A stretch of DNA of 64,000 nt from Rhipicephalus microplus (Eukaryota > Arthropoda > Arachnida > Ixodida > Ixodidae), in contig NC_134701.1 in the NCBI RefSeq assembly GCF_043290135.1, positions 61,707,502-61,771,501 of the forward strand, read 5' to 3'. Position 1 is the stretch's first letter. Each line of letters begins with the position of its first letter. Shown here piece after piece: positions 10,045-19,044 of this stretch. Under the pieces are notes generated by a model. The model saw nothing but the letters and a program-made list of their open reading frames with translations. It was not told the DNA's origin and did not search any database. Position numbers and translations under genes: made by a program.

Positions 10045-11290
10045 CTCCTCTATTTCTATAGGCCTTTCACCATTACGCGGGCATGGAGCATAAACAGAAA
10101 ACCCACGCAGACCGACCCTTCGGTATGGACAGTGTCGGTAAAGATGTGCAGCTTCTCCGCAGTGAAAACAGAGTGGTGTCATGTCAGGTGTGCGCCACAC
10201 ATCGCTTTTCCGTGGTCTCTGCTCTCCAAGAAAAGGTGGGCTGGTCGAAGCTGACTGGCGGGCACCTCGAGTCGCGAACGAGGCATTGTGGACGGCAGGT
10301 TGGCGTAAAGCGTCTGCGTACGTTGATACATAACGTTCCTGCAGGGGCTGTTGAAGTCGAAGAGGTTGCACTTCTGGTTTCGGCTGAAGAATGGCGTGCC
10401 GAACTTCATCACGGATGACGGATGTGAGGGATGAAACTGTCGGCATGACTTGCGGTTGGAGAATGTTATGAAGCTCCTCTTTGATTATGGAACGCACCAG
10501 CTCCCTCAGTGTCTCGTTGCCGCTGTCTCGCTTTGCCAAAAGGACGCCCGTGGGCTCACTACCAGCATCCCGATTGTAGTGACGGGCACGCTGCTGCAGT
10601 TCTCTTTCTATGGTCGTGGCTTCTGCGCGGAATTCAGCAACGGTACGAGAACGACTGCGAACCTGGCCTGCAAATTAGTCCTGTTTGACTCCATGCATCA
10701 AATGGCGCACTTTCTTTTGTTCGGTCATGTTCGGATCGGCTCGTTTGAAGAGGCGGGACATGTTCTCGATATACATGCTGACACTCTCGTTCGTGCGTTG
10801 GTTTCTTGATTGAAGGGCATTTTCTGCCCTTTCCCGGCGATCCGTGCAGGCATACGCAGCAAGCAACTTCTGCCGAAGGTCTTCCCATGTCGCTATTGCC
10901 CCTTCGTGGTTCTCAAACCATATTCTCGCTCCATCCTCCAACGCGAAGTACACACGGCCCAATTTCCTCGCCTCAACCCAGGCATTGGTTCTTGCGACCC
11001 ACTCGAAATGCTCCAGCCAGTCTTCCACATCTTCGTGCGCGTCACCGTGGAAGGGTTCAGGTAAGCATGGGGGAGACACGATGAGTTCAGATGTTGAAGC
11101 TAGATTGGCCATTTCTTCGAGATCGGCGGTTACCGCTGCCTGTGTTGCTGGAGTAGTGAGGAGTGATCCGAATTCAGGTGACTCACCTCGGAGGCGGCGA
11201 CTTGAACGCTGGTGTACTGGAGTAAGTTCGCCAGGCTCCAATCGCTGGGGGTCAGGGTTTCTTTCTCTTGCGCCAAGGGGACTTCCAATC
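10045..11290 (-). pseudogene. Gag of gypsy element D
   Basis: Two frames in minus orientation. 10675-11290 encodes a capsid with PFHGDAHEDVEDWLEHFE, then RVYFALEDGARIWFENHE and MYIENMSRLFKRADPNMT. 10009-10539 encodes the C-terminal part with a CCHC zinc knuckle, CFHCGEAAHLYRHC, followed by the GERPIEIEEYLSS end. A frameshift lies between about 10540 and 10690. The last codons run into element E, so the gag stop and the gag-protease junction of D are lost. Confidence 0.85.
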
Positions 11291-11294
11291 ATAC

Positions 11295-11309
11295 ACCGCA
11301 CCTCCACCA
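11295..11309 (-). other. Primer-binding site of element D
   Basis: In element orientation reads TGGTGGAGGTGCGGT, three bases inside the 5' LTR. The same TGGTGGAG core and spacing occurs in elements A (41991), B (23986 downward) and G (15168). Confidence 0.8.
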
Positions 11310-11312
11310 GAA

Positions 11313-11673
11313 TGTCACGTAATACAAGAGAGGGAACACACACAATGATTTATTGAGGGCGAACTTGGGCCCAGAAAAGTAGCTATGTCACAAAGAAGAG
11401 TCTGCTAAAAGCGTTCCGCCTACGTGTCCCTTTCTGAACAACTACTCCGTCAGTCTTCCCGGCTCGTGCTCGTACACCACAGGCATGCGCTGCTCTGCGC
11501 CAAGATGCGTGAGCAGGCGCGAGGCACAGTAGACGCCCACATAGCGTCTCGTTGGTTGCGAGGCACTGTAGACGCTCACCATAGCGTCTTGTTGGTTGCG
11601 ACGCACTGTAGACGCCAAAATAGCGTCCCGTTGGTCCTCTTCGTAAAATAATTAGTAGGAGCAATCTCTGTAG

Positions 11674-11675
<2 letters not shown>
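11313..11675 (-). repeat. 5' LTR of gypsy element D
   Basis: 363 bases, starting TGTCACGTAATAC on the plus strand and ending TGTAGCA. It contains three copies of the 39-base tandem unit (11525-11642), against five in the other LTR, which accounts for the length difference. Point differences elsewhere indicate an old insertion. Confidence 0.9.

Positions 11676-11734
<59 letters not shown>
11676..11734. repeat. (TA)n microsatellite
   Basis: Uninterrupted TA run bordering the right LTR of D, the partner of 1091-1128. Confidence 0.95.
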
Positions 11735-11737
<3 letters not shown>

Positions 11738-11767
11738 AAGGCACGACAGGTCCGGGTATTTTCTAAA

Positions 11768-11895
11768 TTGAATGAACTTGCAGATAGCACATTTGAAAAG
11801 GAAATCGTATTTACTAACGTTTCGGCCGTGGCACGGCCTTCGTCACAGTAAGTTCAATGTGCCTTTTCAAATGTGCTATCTGCAAGTTCATTCAA
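11768..11895. repeat. Inverted repeat with hammerhead-like centre
   Basis: Perfect 34-base arms (11768-11801 and 11862-11895) flank a 60-base centre. On the minus strand the centre reads TGACGA, then the hairpin GGCCGTGCCACGGCC, then GAAAC, GTTA, GTA. This matches the hammerhead order of core box, stem II, GAAA and a two-base-pair stem III with a four-base loop. The first core base is displaced (CTGTGACGA rather than CTGACGA) and stem I is not complementary, so the copy is probably dead. Minimal hammerheads with very short stem III are known from Penelope-like elements. Confidence 0.5.
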
Positions 11896-12144
<249 letters not shown>

Positions 12145-12188
12145 CTTATATGCAGAAGAATAACTCCGGTTGCCGCAAGGTTATAAAT

Positions 12189-12972
12189 ATGAAAGTAGAT
12201 GCGCTTTCACATAACAACTGTTTATTCTACCGACGCTTCGACGGGAGCCCTGCGCGTGCCCCAAAGTGATGGCCGCGACGGCATCAAGCACCACGTACTG
12301 ATTTGGTTTCCTGCACATGTTGGACAGGTCCAAGGCGCTCCCCCCAACCTCAACGAGTCTGCCCACGAGGCCGCGCGCGCACTAACCGACCACGCGGGTT
12401 CCGGGCAACGATTCGGGGCCAACGGGGTTGCGGAGAACAGTGACGCGCCTGTCACGTACAACGAAATAACAAAATATTTTTACCTCGCGCGGAGACTATA
12501 TCCACTCCCTCATCCAAATTTTAATAGGCCACAGGCCCTTACGCTCAGACTACTGCAGACCGACACGTGCCCTAACCTGAGATCCCTTCACGCTATTTAT
12601 CTTGACGTGTTTCCCAATGACGCTTGCCCCGCATGTGGGGATGTATCCACGCTGGCGCACATGCTCTGGGAGTGCAAGGCAATGTACACTAACCCCACAC
12701 TACATCGGTCAGGTGGGAGGCGGCCCTACGCAGCTCCCTGCTGGCCGACCAACTTTGGGCCGTCCAGCAGGCCCGCGGAGCGGCCGATAGGGTTGGCCTA
12801 ACGGTCCCGATGTGGGAGTCGCCCGCCGCGCGCTAACGCGCGCCTTGCAGGACCTCAATAAAGTTTCGCAACCAACCACGTCTTTTTCAAGGCATATCAT
12901 GAAAAAAACGGGGCTCCCATCGAAACGTCGTCAGAATAAACAGTTGCTATGTGAAAGCGCATCTACTTTCAT
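12189..12972. mobile_element. LINE fragment between 62-bp inverted repeats
   Basis: Arms of equal length, 12189-12250 and 12911-12972, are inverted copies with about five mismatches (ATGAAAGTAGATGCGC on the left, its complement on the right). The right arm contains CATCGAAACGTCGTC, which matches the 3' half of a minimal hammerhead (GAAAC, GTC loop, GTC). Between the arms lies a 5'-truncated LINE tail. One reading is that a Penelope-type terminal unit received a LINE insertion. A chimeric transposed unit is the other. Confidence 0.65.
12251..12880 (+). pseudogene. 5'-truncated LINE ORF2 C-terminus (I-type)
   Basis: The frame from about 12199 to 12801 encodes IWFPAHVGQVQG then ESAHEAARALTDHAG, the end of a LINE RNase H domain, then YLARRLYPLPHP and CPACGDVSTLAHMLWECKAM, the Cys/His-rich tail of I-type LINEs. 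A 3' untranslated part ends with CTCAATAAAGTTTCGC near 12865. No reverse transcriptase is present. Confidence 0.75.
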
Positions 12973-13240
<268 letters not shown>

Positions 13241-13549
13241 GGATTCCCCCTCCCCCCCCGAAAGTATGCGCGTGTTATAAGCAACAAAAGACGAAAAATC
13301 CGAGTCATCAAGCGGAAAATGTCCAAACACGAAGTAGTTTCTTGTGACTAAGCAGTTCGGTAAACTGGCACGCACAGACAAATTCACGGGAGATGGTAGC
13401 AGTTCGGTCACATCAGTGAGAACTCTGGTGGGCGAGTCTGGCTGTTGCGTTCGGGGAAACATAAGTATGCCATGAGCGTAGAAACGGATTAAATAGCTGC
13501 CATTATTGCGTGAAATGGACGAAGTTTGAAGGCCTTGCAGTAGATGGGT

Positions 13550-14727
13550 CTTCGTAGGCGTCGCTCTCTTTCCTGCGTGCGTGCTCGTTGTCGTAAACTA
13601 ATGGGGTGTTGCCTGAATCTTTGCGTGGTAGAACTGGTGACTTCTTGTCTTGTTGGGTGTTTCCTGAGGTTTCGGAGCTGTAATCTTAGGCGCAGTCTTG
13701 ATCTCTTGTGCCAAAGGCGTTTTTTGGCGCCGATCCCTTATGCGAAGATGCCTCACTTCTTGAATTTGTTTTAAGAGACTTGCTTTGCGTCGTCTTTCTT
13801 GTTGGTGTGTCCTTTGGAGTTTCTGCGATTCACGGACTTGCTTTTGCTGGCGTTGCTGATGTTACTGTGGACCGTATTGTGGTGTAAGCCCTTCTATAAC
13901 GTCGCTCTGGTTTTTATGACAACCTGATGGGGTGTCCAGTCGGCAGCTGGTAGGCTGTGAGCTGTTGTCTTGCAGTTCGGGCAATGAAGATAATGCTTCA
14001 GAGTTGATGAAAAGTTCTTCAGAAGCTTTTGCTACACTTTTTACTACGAGAGGCTCTTACGTATGGCAGCGTGCGTCGTTCAGTGCGTCTGAGCCTTCGG
14101 TGTTGCTTTGACTGTCGAGTGTGTATGCACCATGGAGACGGTGATGCATGAACCCGTGCGGAAGGAGCATGGCTTGACTGGGTATTTTCTCGGTGTGTCA
14201 ACTCGTCTATCGTGAATACGGTGTCCTTATGAGGCAAACGGTGAGCGTCAGGAGCGCTTGAAAAGTCGCGAGATGGAAAACCGGTGGTGGACCACGTATG
14301 CGAGACGAAGAATGAAGTGCATGAGGTGGGTAAGCAACGTCCCGTGTCGTGTGCTGGAGCGACGACTTTGAAAATACCGGCTTTCGTGAAGAAAAACCTG
14401 GTGGAAAGCTATGTTCCTTGAGAAATAAGCGTGGACTGTGACGGCTGAGTGTGGTTGTATGCAGGTGGTCGGTAATGAGGAAGTCCTTGCCGTAATCATT
14501 AAAACGGGCAGTCATTTCTTCTCGGATCTTTTGCCTGATTCATCGTTTTCGAATATGCGTGTCAGGTAAAACTTAAATGCCTTACCGGAGATGTAGTCAG
14601 TTAAGTTGGTGATCATCTCCCGTTCTGATCATGATGCAGCGGTAGCATGGAGTTCGAACAGGTACAAACAGTTCTGCACGGGTCTATCGTCCGCTGCTCC
14701 GGTGTACTTGGGGACGGGAAGGTCAGA
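13550..14727 (-). pseudogene. Gag-like protein of element F, decayed
   Basis: Starts near 14742 (minus) with LPVPKYTGAADDRPVQ, then LFELHATAAS, a stop, and SEREMITNLTDYISGKAFKF. A frame change near 14540 leads into MTARFNDYGKDF (14207-14515). Downstream frames hold FSKSSLQHTTRDVAYPP and TVFTIDELTHRENTQSS, which match element H at STGSLHHNTSDFTEPP and TAFTWDELVNPHNT. A Gln/Arg-rich coil follows near 13820. Many stops make this copy non-functional. Confidence 0.7.
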
Positions 14728-14866
14728 CGATAGTTCCGTCATGATGGTTGCAACGGTGTTCAGTGGCGATGCACTTCTGTGGTCCGCGTTCGGTCACTGC
14801 ATCTCGCTGAGGTCTTCAGTGATGATGGCCGGCTGATGATGTGGTTGCGAGGTCTTCGTCCTGTCG

Positions 14867-14982
14867 TGTGACGCTATGATGAGTGACAGACGTGTCCTGG
14901 CTCATACGTCATGTTTATTCCATTCTGCACTTTTTCCTTCTCGGCTTCTACTAGCCACCACTGCATAGCTTCTTACGTCAGA
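14867..14982 (-). repeat. 5' LTR of element F
   Basis: Direct partner of 13120-13240, similar in sequence to the LTR of element H read on the other strand (shared AATAAACATG and GCGTATGAGCCAGG-like segments). Confidence 0.85.
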
Positions 14983-14986
14983 AATA

Positions 14987-15050
<64 letters not shown>
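14983..15050. repeat. (TA)n(GA)n microsatellite
   Basis: TA run with one GTG interruption followed by about 24 bases of GA repeats and a G run. It separates elements F and G. Confidence 0.95.
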
Positions 15051-15056
<6 letters not shown>

Positions 15057-15690
15057 CAAAGAAAAGGAAGTACTGCGGCGTGCAGCAGACACTCGAGTTC
15101 ATGAACTGTGGCTGGTACGTTGTCCAACTTGCAACCAGCTCTACGCTCAATAAATCTTCTTTATACTTGGTGGAGGTGCTGGGTACGGGTTCCCTCTACC
15201 TTCCCACTACTATTCTGGAACTTTATTTTCGACGGCTACCTTCTGTTATACCGGATGCCGATCAGCAGACGCTTCCATCACCTCCGGCCACCTGACCTGG
15301 CAGTGTTCCTCAGCGGGAGCCTCAAATCTTCAGCGGAACAGACGAGAACGACGTTTAAGATGGGCTCTCCACTTTCGAACGGGCGAGCGCTATCAAAAGT
15401 GTACGGACGCGGACAAATTGACACGCGTGTCGTTCTACCTCGTGAGTGTGGACAGCCTTTGGCACAGAAACCACGATGGAGGCGTCCTAACGTGGCCGCA
15501 ATTCAAAACGTCAATCGTGGCAGTTTTTGATCGACCTGCCGTCCGAAACATTTGTGCCGAGCAGCGTTTGCGCCCACACGCACAAGACAGGGGTAAAACT
15601 TTCACGAGTTACATGGAAGACGTCGTCAATTTGTGAAGACGCGTGGACACCGCAATAAAAAGAAACTTACTAAAGGGATTGACAGCTGCT
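15051..15690 (+). mobile_element. Gypsy fragment G (LTR end, primer site, gag)
   Basis: The 3' part of an LTR with AATAAA at 15149 ends near 15165. Three bases later TGGTGGAGGTGCTGGG (15168) matches the primer-binding sites of A, B and D. Gag follows, broken in at least two places. The clearest part (15418-15636) reads LTWPQFKTSIVAVFDRPAVR, then NICAEQRLRPHAQD and FTSYMEDVVNL, a Mag-type capsid. Nothing of pol remains. The element stops near 15690, where LINE sequence begins. Confidence 0.8.
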
Positions 15691-16895
15691 TTTCAAATGC
15701 TTTTACCAAACTGTTTCGAAACCTACACGTGGCACCCATGTTCTTGACCTTCTTCTAACGAATGCTCCTGAAACCCTTGGCCATATGGAACAGCTTGACT
15801 TTTTTAGCGATCTTGATTTACTTCATGTTACGATCAACATAACACTATCCACTACAGGTTCGATAACAAAACAAATCCGTGACTACAACAGAGGTAATTT
15901 CATTTCAACAAACACTGAACTAAGAACATATTTCAAAATTACAATGTGGCCATCATTTTACGAAAGATCCGTGGATCAGAACTGGTTGTTCTTTAAAGAT
16001 ACTCCCGACGCATTGGTAGGTAAACATGTTCTACTAGTTACAATCACGAACGGTAAATAAATCTCTGGTTTACAAAAAAAAAGCTGAAGCACATGAGGAA
16101 CAGAAAGAAGCGGCTGTATATAAATGCTAAGAGTCTTCGAACATCATCGTCATGGCAGATTTACAAAAGTTATCTTAAAACCTATTTCAACCCTAGGACA
16201 GGCCAAGCACCAATATTTCTCTAACGACCTTCCTGAACTACTTAGAAACAATCCAGCGAAGTTCTGGAAAGTAGTAATATCATAGCCATGAACTTAATGA
16301 TATCACCTTGTATGACAGCAGCAATGTTCTCCTACAAGGTAGTGGATGTTCATCAGCTCTTAATTCATTCTTCAGTTCAGTATTCACAAAAGAAGACACT
16401 TCTAGCGTACCTTATGTTCCTGATTTCAGCTACCAATACATGGAACCCATAGAAATCTCATTGGAAGGAATATCATCACTCATAAATAACCTTAAAATAT
16501 TATCTTCATATGGCTTAGGTGATATAAACTCAAGAAAAAAAAGGTAAGGAATACAGTCGCAGTGACAAGTGAAATTCTTCTGAACATATTCAAGCAGTCA
16601 CTCGTAACTGGGCTCCTTCCTATAAACTGGGAAATTTGCAAAGACTGTACCAGAATTTGAAAGTGGCAATACATCCTCTAGCGAAAATTACCGTCCTATT
16701 TCCTTGAGATGCATTTCTTGTAAATTACTCGAACACAATATCACCTCGGAGATTTACAGACACCTTGAGCCTAACAACTTATTTACCATAACCAGCATGG
16801 TTTTAATAAGGGTCTGTCCTGTGAAACACAGATGCTTGAATTTACACAAGACTTGCACACAAAGTCGAACAAGAACCTCTGTATACTTAAGGGCT
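15691..16895 (+). pseudogene. LINE fragment (CR1/L2-like), EN end and RT start
   Basis: Begins in the endonuclease domain. 15785-16060 reads LDFFSDLDLLHVTINITL, corresponding to the conserved SDH region, with the preceding THVLDLLLTNAPET in another frame. It continues through the linker (16308-16547, ALNSFFSSVFTKEDTS, SSYGLGDINS) into the reverse transcriptase (16560-16895, ENYRPISLRCISCKLLEHNI). It stops before the catalytic YADD-type box, replaced by inverted SINE sequence. Several frameshifts. The full ORF2 at 26476-29319 serves as a guide for the order. Confidence 0.8.
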
Positions 16896-17010
16896 TGTTC
16901 TTCCATGTTCTGACACCATATTAATGAAATCGAACAGACAATAATGCCAAGGAAAGTACAGGGGAGGCTACTAGACCAAATCGCAAGGTGAATGTGAAGA
17001 AAGAAAAGTG
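16896..17010 (-). repeat. SINE body, inverted and truncated
   Basis: The reverse complement contains ACTTTCCTTGGCATTATTGT and ATCTTTTCACCCACTTTTC, the same tail sequence as the SINE at 17416-17625. The tRNA-like head is missing. Confidence 0.7.
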
Positions 17011-17200
17011 GGTGAAAAGATAACTTGCCCTCAAGTATACACTTTTTTCCCTTATTCATTAACGAGGGTCTCGTACTGGCAGGCTTGGTGCCGTTAGGTT
17101 GTATACGAGAGACTATCGGTCAGGTGCCAGCTCCTAATAAGTTCACGTGCTACGTGACGCCAAACAGACTCATAAAGAGTGCGCCACACTCGCCTAACGA

Positions 17201-17285
17201 TAGTTATAGCGCGAGAACAAAACGACGACACATAGACAAGAAGGACTTGTCTCTGTGTCGTCGTTTTGTTCTCGCGCTGTAACTA
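17201..17285. repeat. Palindrome, 40-bp arms and 5-bp loop
   Basis: Arms 17201-17240 and 17246-17285 are inverted copies with two mismatches around the loop AAGGA. The left arm contains AGCGCGAGAACAAAACGACG. Transcripts would form a long hairpin. The right side continues with ACCAACTAGCCCAAGCTG, a motif that also follows the palindrome near 60.54 kb. Confidence 0.9.
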
Positions 17286-17415
17286 TTGTCATGCCATACC
17301 AACTAGCCCAAGCTGCCACACCACACTCGCCACCATGCCTACTGGTGGCGCTCACTGACACTCCCACGTTTAAATTCCCATATAAACCCAATAAAGTGGC
17401 TAGGGAGATATCAGC

Positions 17416-17625
17416 CATGATAGCTCAGTCGTAGAGCATCGAACGCGTTATTCGGTGGTCGCAGGTTCGATTCCTGCTCACGGCGAGTTATTTTTTCACC
17501 CACTTTTCTTACTTCTTGTTTACATTACATTAGTTCTAATAACTTACCTTATACATTCCTTGGCATTATCGTCTGTTAGATCTCATTGTTATTGTGTCAA
17601 AACACGGAAAAACGATCCCTTAGGT
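17416..17625 (+). repeat. tRNA-derived SINE
   Basis: A tRNA-like head at about 17420-17494: A box TAGCTCAGTCGTAGAGC, a B box GGTTCGATTCC that fits the consensus, an acceptor stem pairing at six of seven positions, four-base D stem and five-base anticodon stem. The anticodon loop CGCGTTA lacks U33. The following tail (ACCCACTTTTCTT through CCTTGGCATTATCGTCTG) is shared with the inverted copy at 16896-17010, so this is a SINE and not a working tRNA gene. Confidence 0.75.
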
Positions 17626-17638
17626 ATACACTTCTTTC

Positions 17639-17640
<2 letters not shown>

Positions 17641-17708
<68 letters not shown>
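17641..17708. repeat. (TA)n microsatellite
   Basis: TA run ending ATATTA at the left LTR of element B. ATATTA recurs after the other LTR of B at 24159-24164, consistent with a target duplication. Confidence 0.95.
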
Positions 17709-17710
17709 TA

Positions 17711-17883
17711 TGAAGTCTTGGTTTGGATTACCTTTTATTAGGCCCGAGGAACCGGCGCAGCCGACAGCTACGATGAATGAGCCAAGATGATGATGCTACG
17801 TGAGAACGATGAGGATGCATGAGCCACACATGATAATGATGATAATGTACTGGTGAAGAGGATGCGTATACTAAATGCCCACA
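17711..17883 (-). repeat. 3' LTR of element B
   Basis: Element strand begins TGTGGGCATTTAGTATACGC and ends AAGACTTCA. It contains AATAAAAGG as a likely polyadenylation signal. Confidence 0.9.
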
Positions 17884-17926
17884 CCAATTCCCCACACGTG
17901 AAAGTGGCCAGCCTGGCCGCGGCAAA

Positions 17927-18760
17927 TCAAGGGGACAAAGAACGTCGCATGAAGGGTTTCATACGGGAGACATAGACGACCTCTGTAGTTCGATAACGGT
18001 GATCTGCTGGGGCTACAAGTGGCGTCACGCGATAATTCACTGGTGAAGTCTCTTCAAGAACTGTGTACGGCCCGATAAACCGAGGCTGAAATTTGTCACA
18101 CAAACCAGGTGTGCGAACAGGCGTCAAAAGGAGCACTTCGTCTCCAGGTTAAAAGGATACAGCACGATGCGATTCATCATAAACTAGCTTTCTGTCGTGC
18201 TGCCGGGCTTCAGTGTTTATACGAGCACGTTGGCGGCACTGTGCGAGTCGTAAAACGTATTCCTCTGAAGAGGACGGAGATGAATCCGCGTGGCGGGTAA
18301 AGAAAGAGACGTCCAGGAAAGAAGTAGGGGAGCGTCCATAAACTAGGTAAAATGGTGAGCAGCCGGTTGTCCGCTGAATAGCCGTGTTGTAGGCGAAAGT
18401 GACGAATGGTAGGACTACATCCCAGTTCTTGTGGTCGGGTTGAATGTAGGCGGCGATCATGTCAGCAAGAGTGCGGTGGAATCGCTCAGTGAGGCCGTTA
18501 GTTTGGGGATGATAACTAGAGGCAGTCTTGTGAGTTGTGCCAGAGGCGCGAAGAAGTTCGTTCACTAGTTCTGAAAGGAAGGCCCTTCCACGGTCACTGA
18601 GCAACACACGTGGAGCACTATGACGCAGTATAATGGCTTGGAGGATGAAATCGGCAATTTCAGAAGCTGAACCAGTAGTAACGGATGCCGTCTCGGCGTA
18701 GCGCGTCAAATGGTCAACGGCTGTTACTATCCACCGGTTTCCAGCAGCCCTGACTGGGAG
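17927..18760 (-). pseudogene. Integrase core and C-terminus of element B
   Basis: 18149-18709 encodes MTRYAETASVTTGSASEIAD, then [28 protein letters not shown] and FVTFAYNTAIQRTTG, so the second Asp and the Glu of the catalytic triad are present. 17927-18136 encodes the C-terminal module PRFIGPYTVLEETSPVNYRV. A frameshift near 18140 separates them. The first part (NRWIVTAVDHL) reads up to the LINE insert at 18774. Confidence 0.88.
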
Positions 18761-18773
18761 GGAGCATAAAGAT

Positions 18774-18890
18774 TTTCCTTATTTTTCCCCCCATGTGATG
18801 AATCGTATTCATGTATTTGCATATACCCCCCTGCTGTAATGCCTTGTTGGCGCTGCAGGTAAAATGAATGAATGAATAAATAAATAAATA
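18774..18890 (+). mobile_element. LINE 3' tail inserted in integrase of B
   Basis: A 117-base insert ending in (TGAA)n(TAAA)n, with CCCCCTGCTGTAATGCC upstream, a 3' end I recognise from CR1/L2-type LINEs. AAAGAT flanks both sides (18768-18773 and 18891-18896) as a target duplication. Removing the insert and one copy restores the integrase reading VGVDLY followed by APLPV. Confidence 0.85.
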
Positions 18891-19044
18891 AAAGATCGAC
18901 GCCGACAACTTCGACTGGTGTGGCTTGGCACGGAAGAGGCTGTAGTGTACCGGCGGGAGCAGATGTTGGTAGTTTTCTACATTGGCAGGTAGTGCAGGAC
19001 CCAACGTACCAAGCTACACTAGAGGTAATGCCTGGCCAAAAAAA
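18891..19044 (-). pseudogene. Integrase zinc-binding end of element B, second half
   Basis: Between the two inserts the minus strand reads FFWPGITSSVAWYVGSCTTC and then QCRKLPTSAPAGTLQPLPC, giving the CxxC pair of the HHCC zinc-binding domain. The preceding half (GHLGYHKTYDRLRNR) lies beyond the second insert at about 20059-20120. Confidence 0.8.

Larger units (their letters stand above)
1129..11675 (-). mobile_element. Gypsy element D (Ty3/gypsy, Mag-like), degraded and interrupted
   Basis: Two LTRs in the same orientation (1129-1567 and 11313-11675) enclose gag, protease, reverse transcriptase, RNase H and integrase remnants on the minus strand. In element orientation the LTR runs TG to CA, the primer-binding site begins TGGTGGAGG three bases inside the 5' LTR, and a G-rich polypurine tract lies just inside the 3' LTR. 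Coding is broken by many frameshifts and stops. Plus-strand element E is inserted between gag and protease (about 5.26-10.04 kb). Both outer flanks are (TA)n. It cannot make its own proteins. Confidence 0.88.

Noticed and set aside
17420..17494. Functional tRNA gene
   Set aside because: U33 is missing and the sequence is followed by a SINE body that occurs again, inverted, at 16896-17010.
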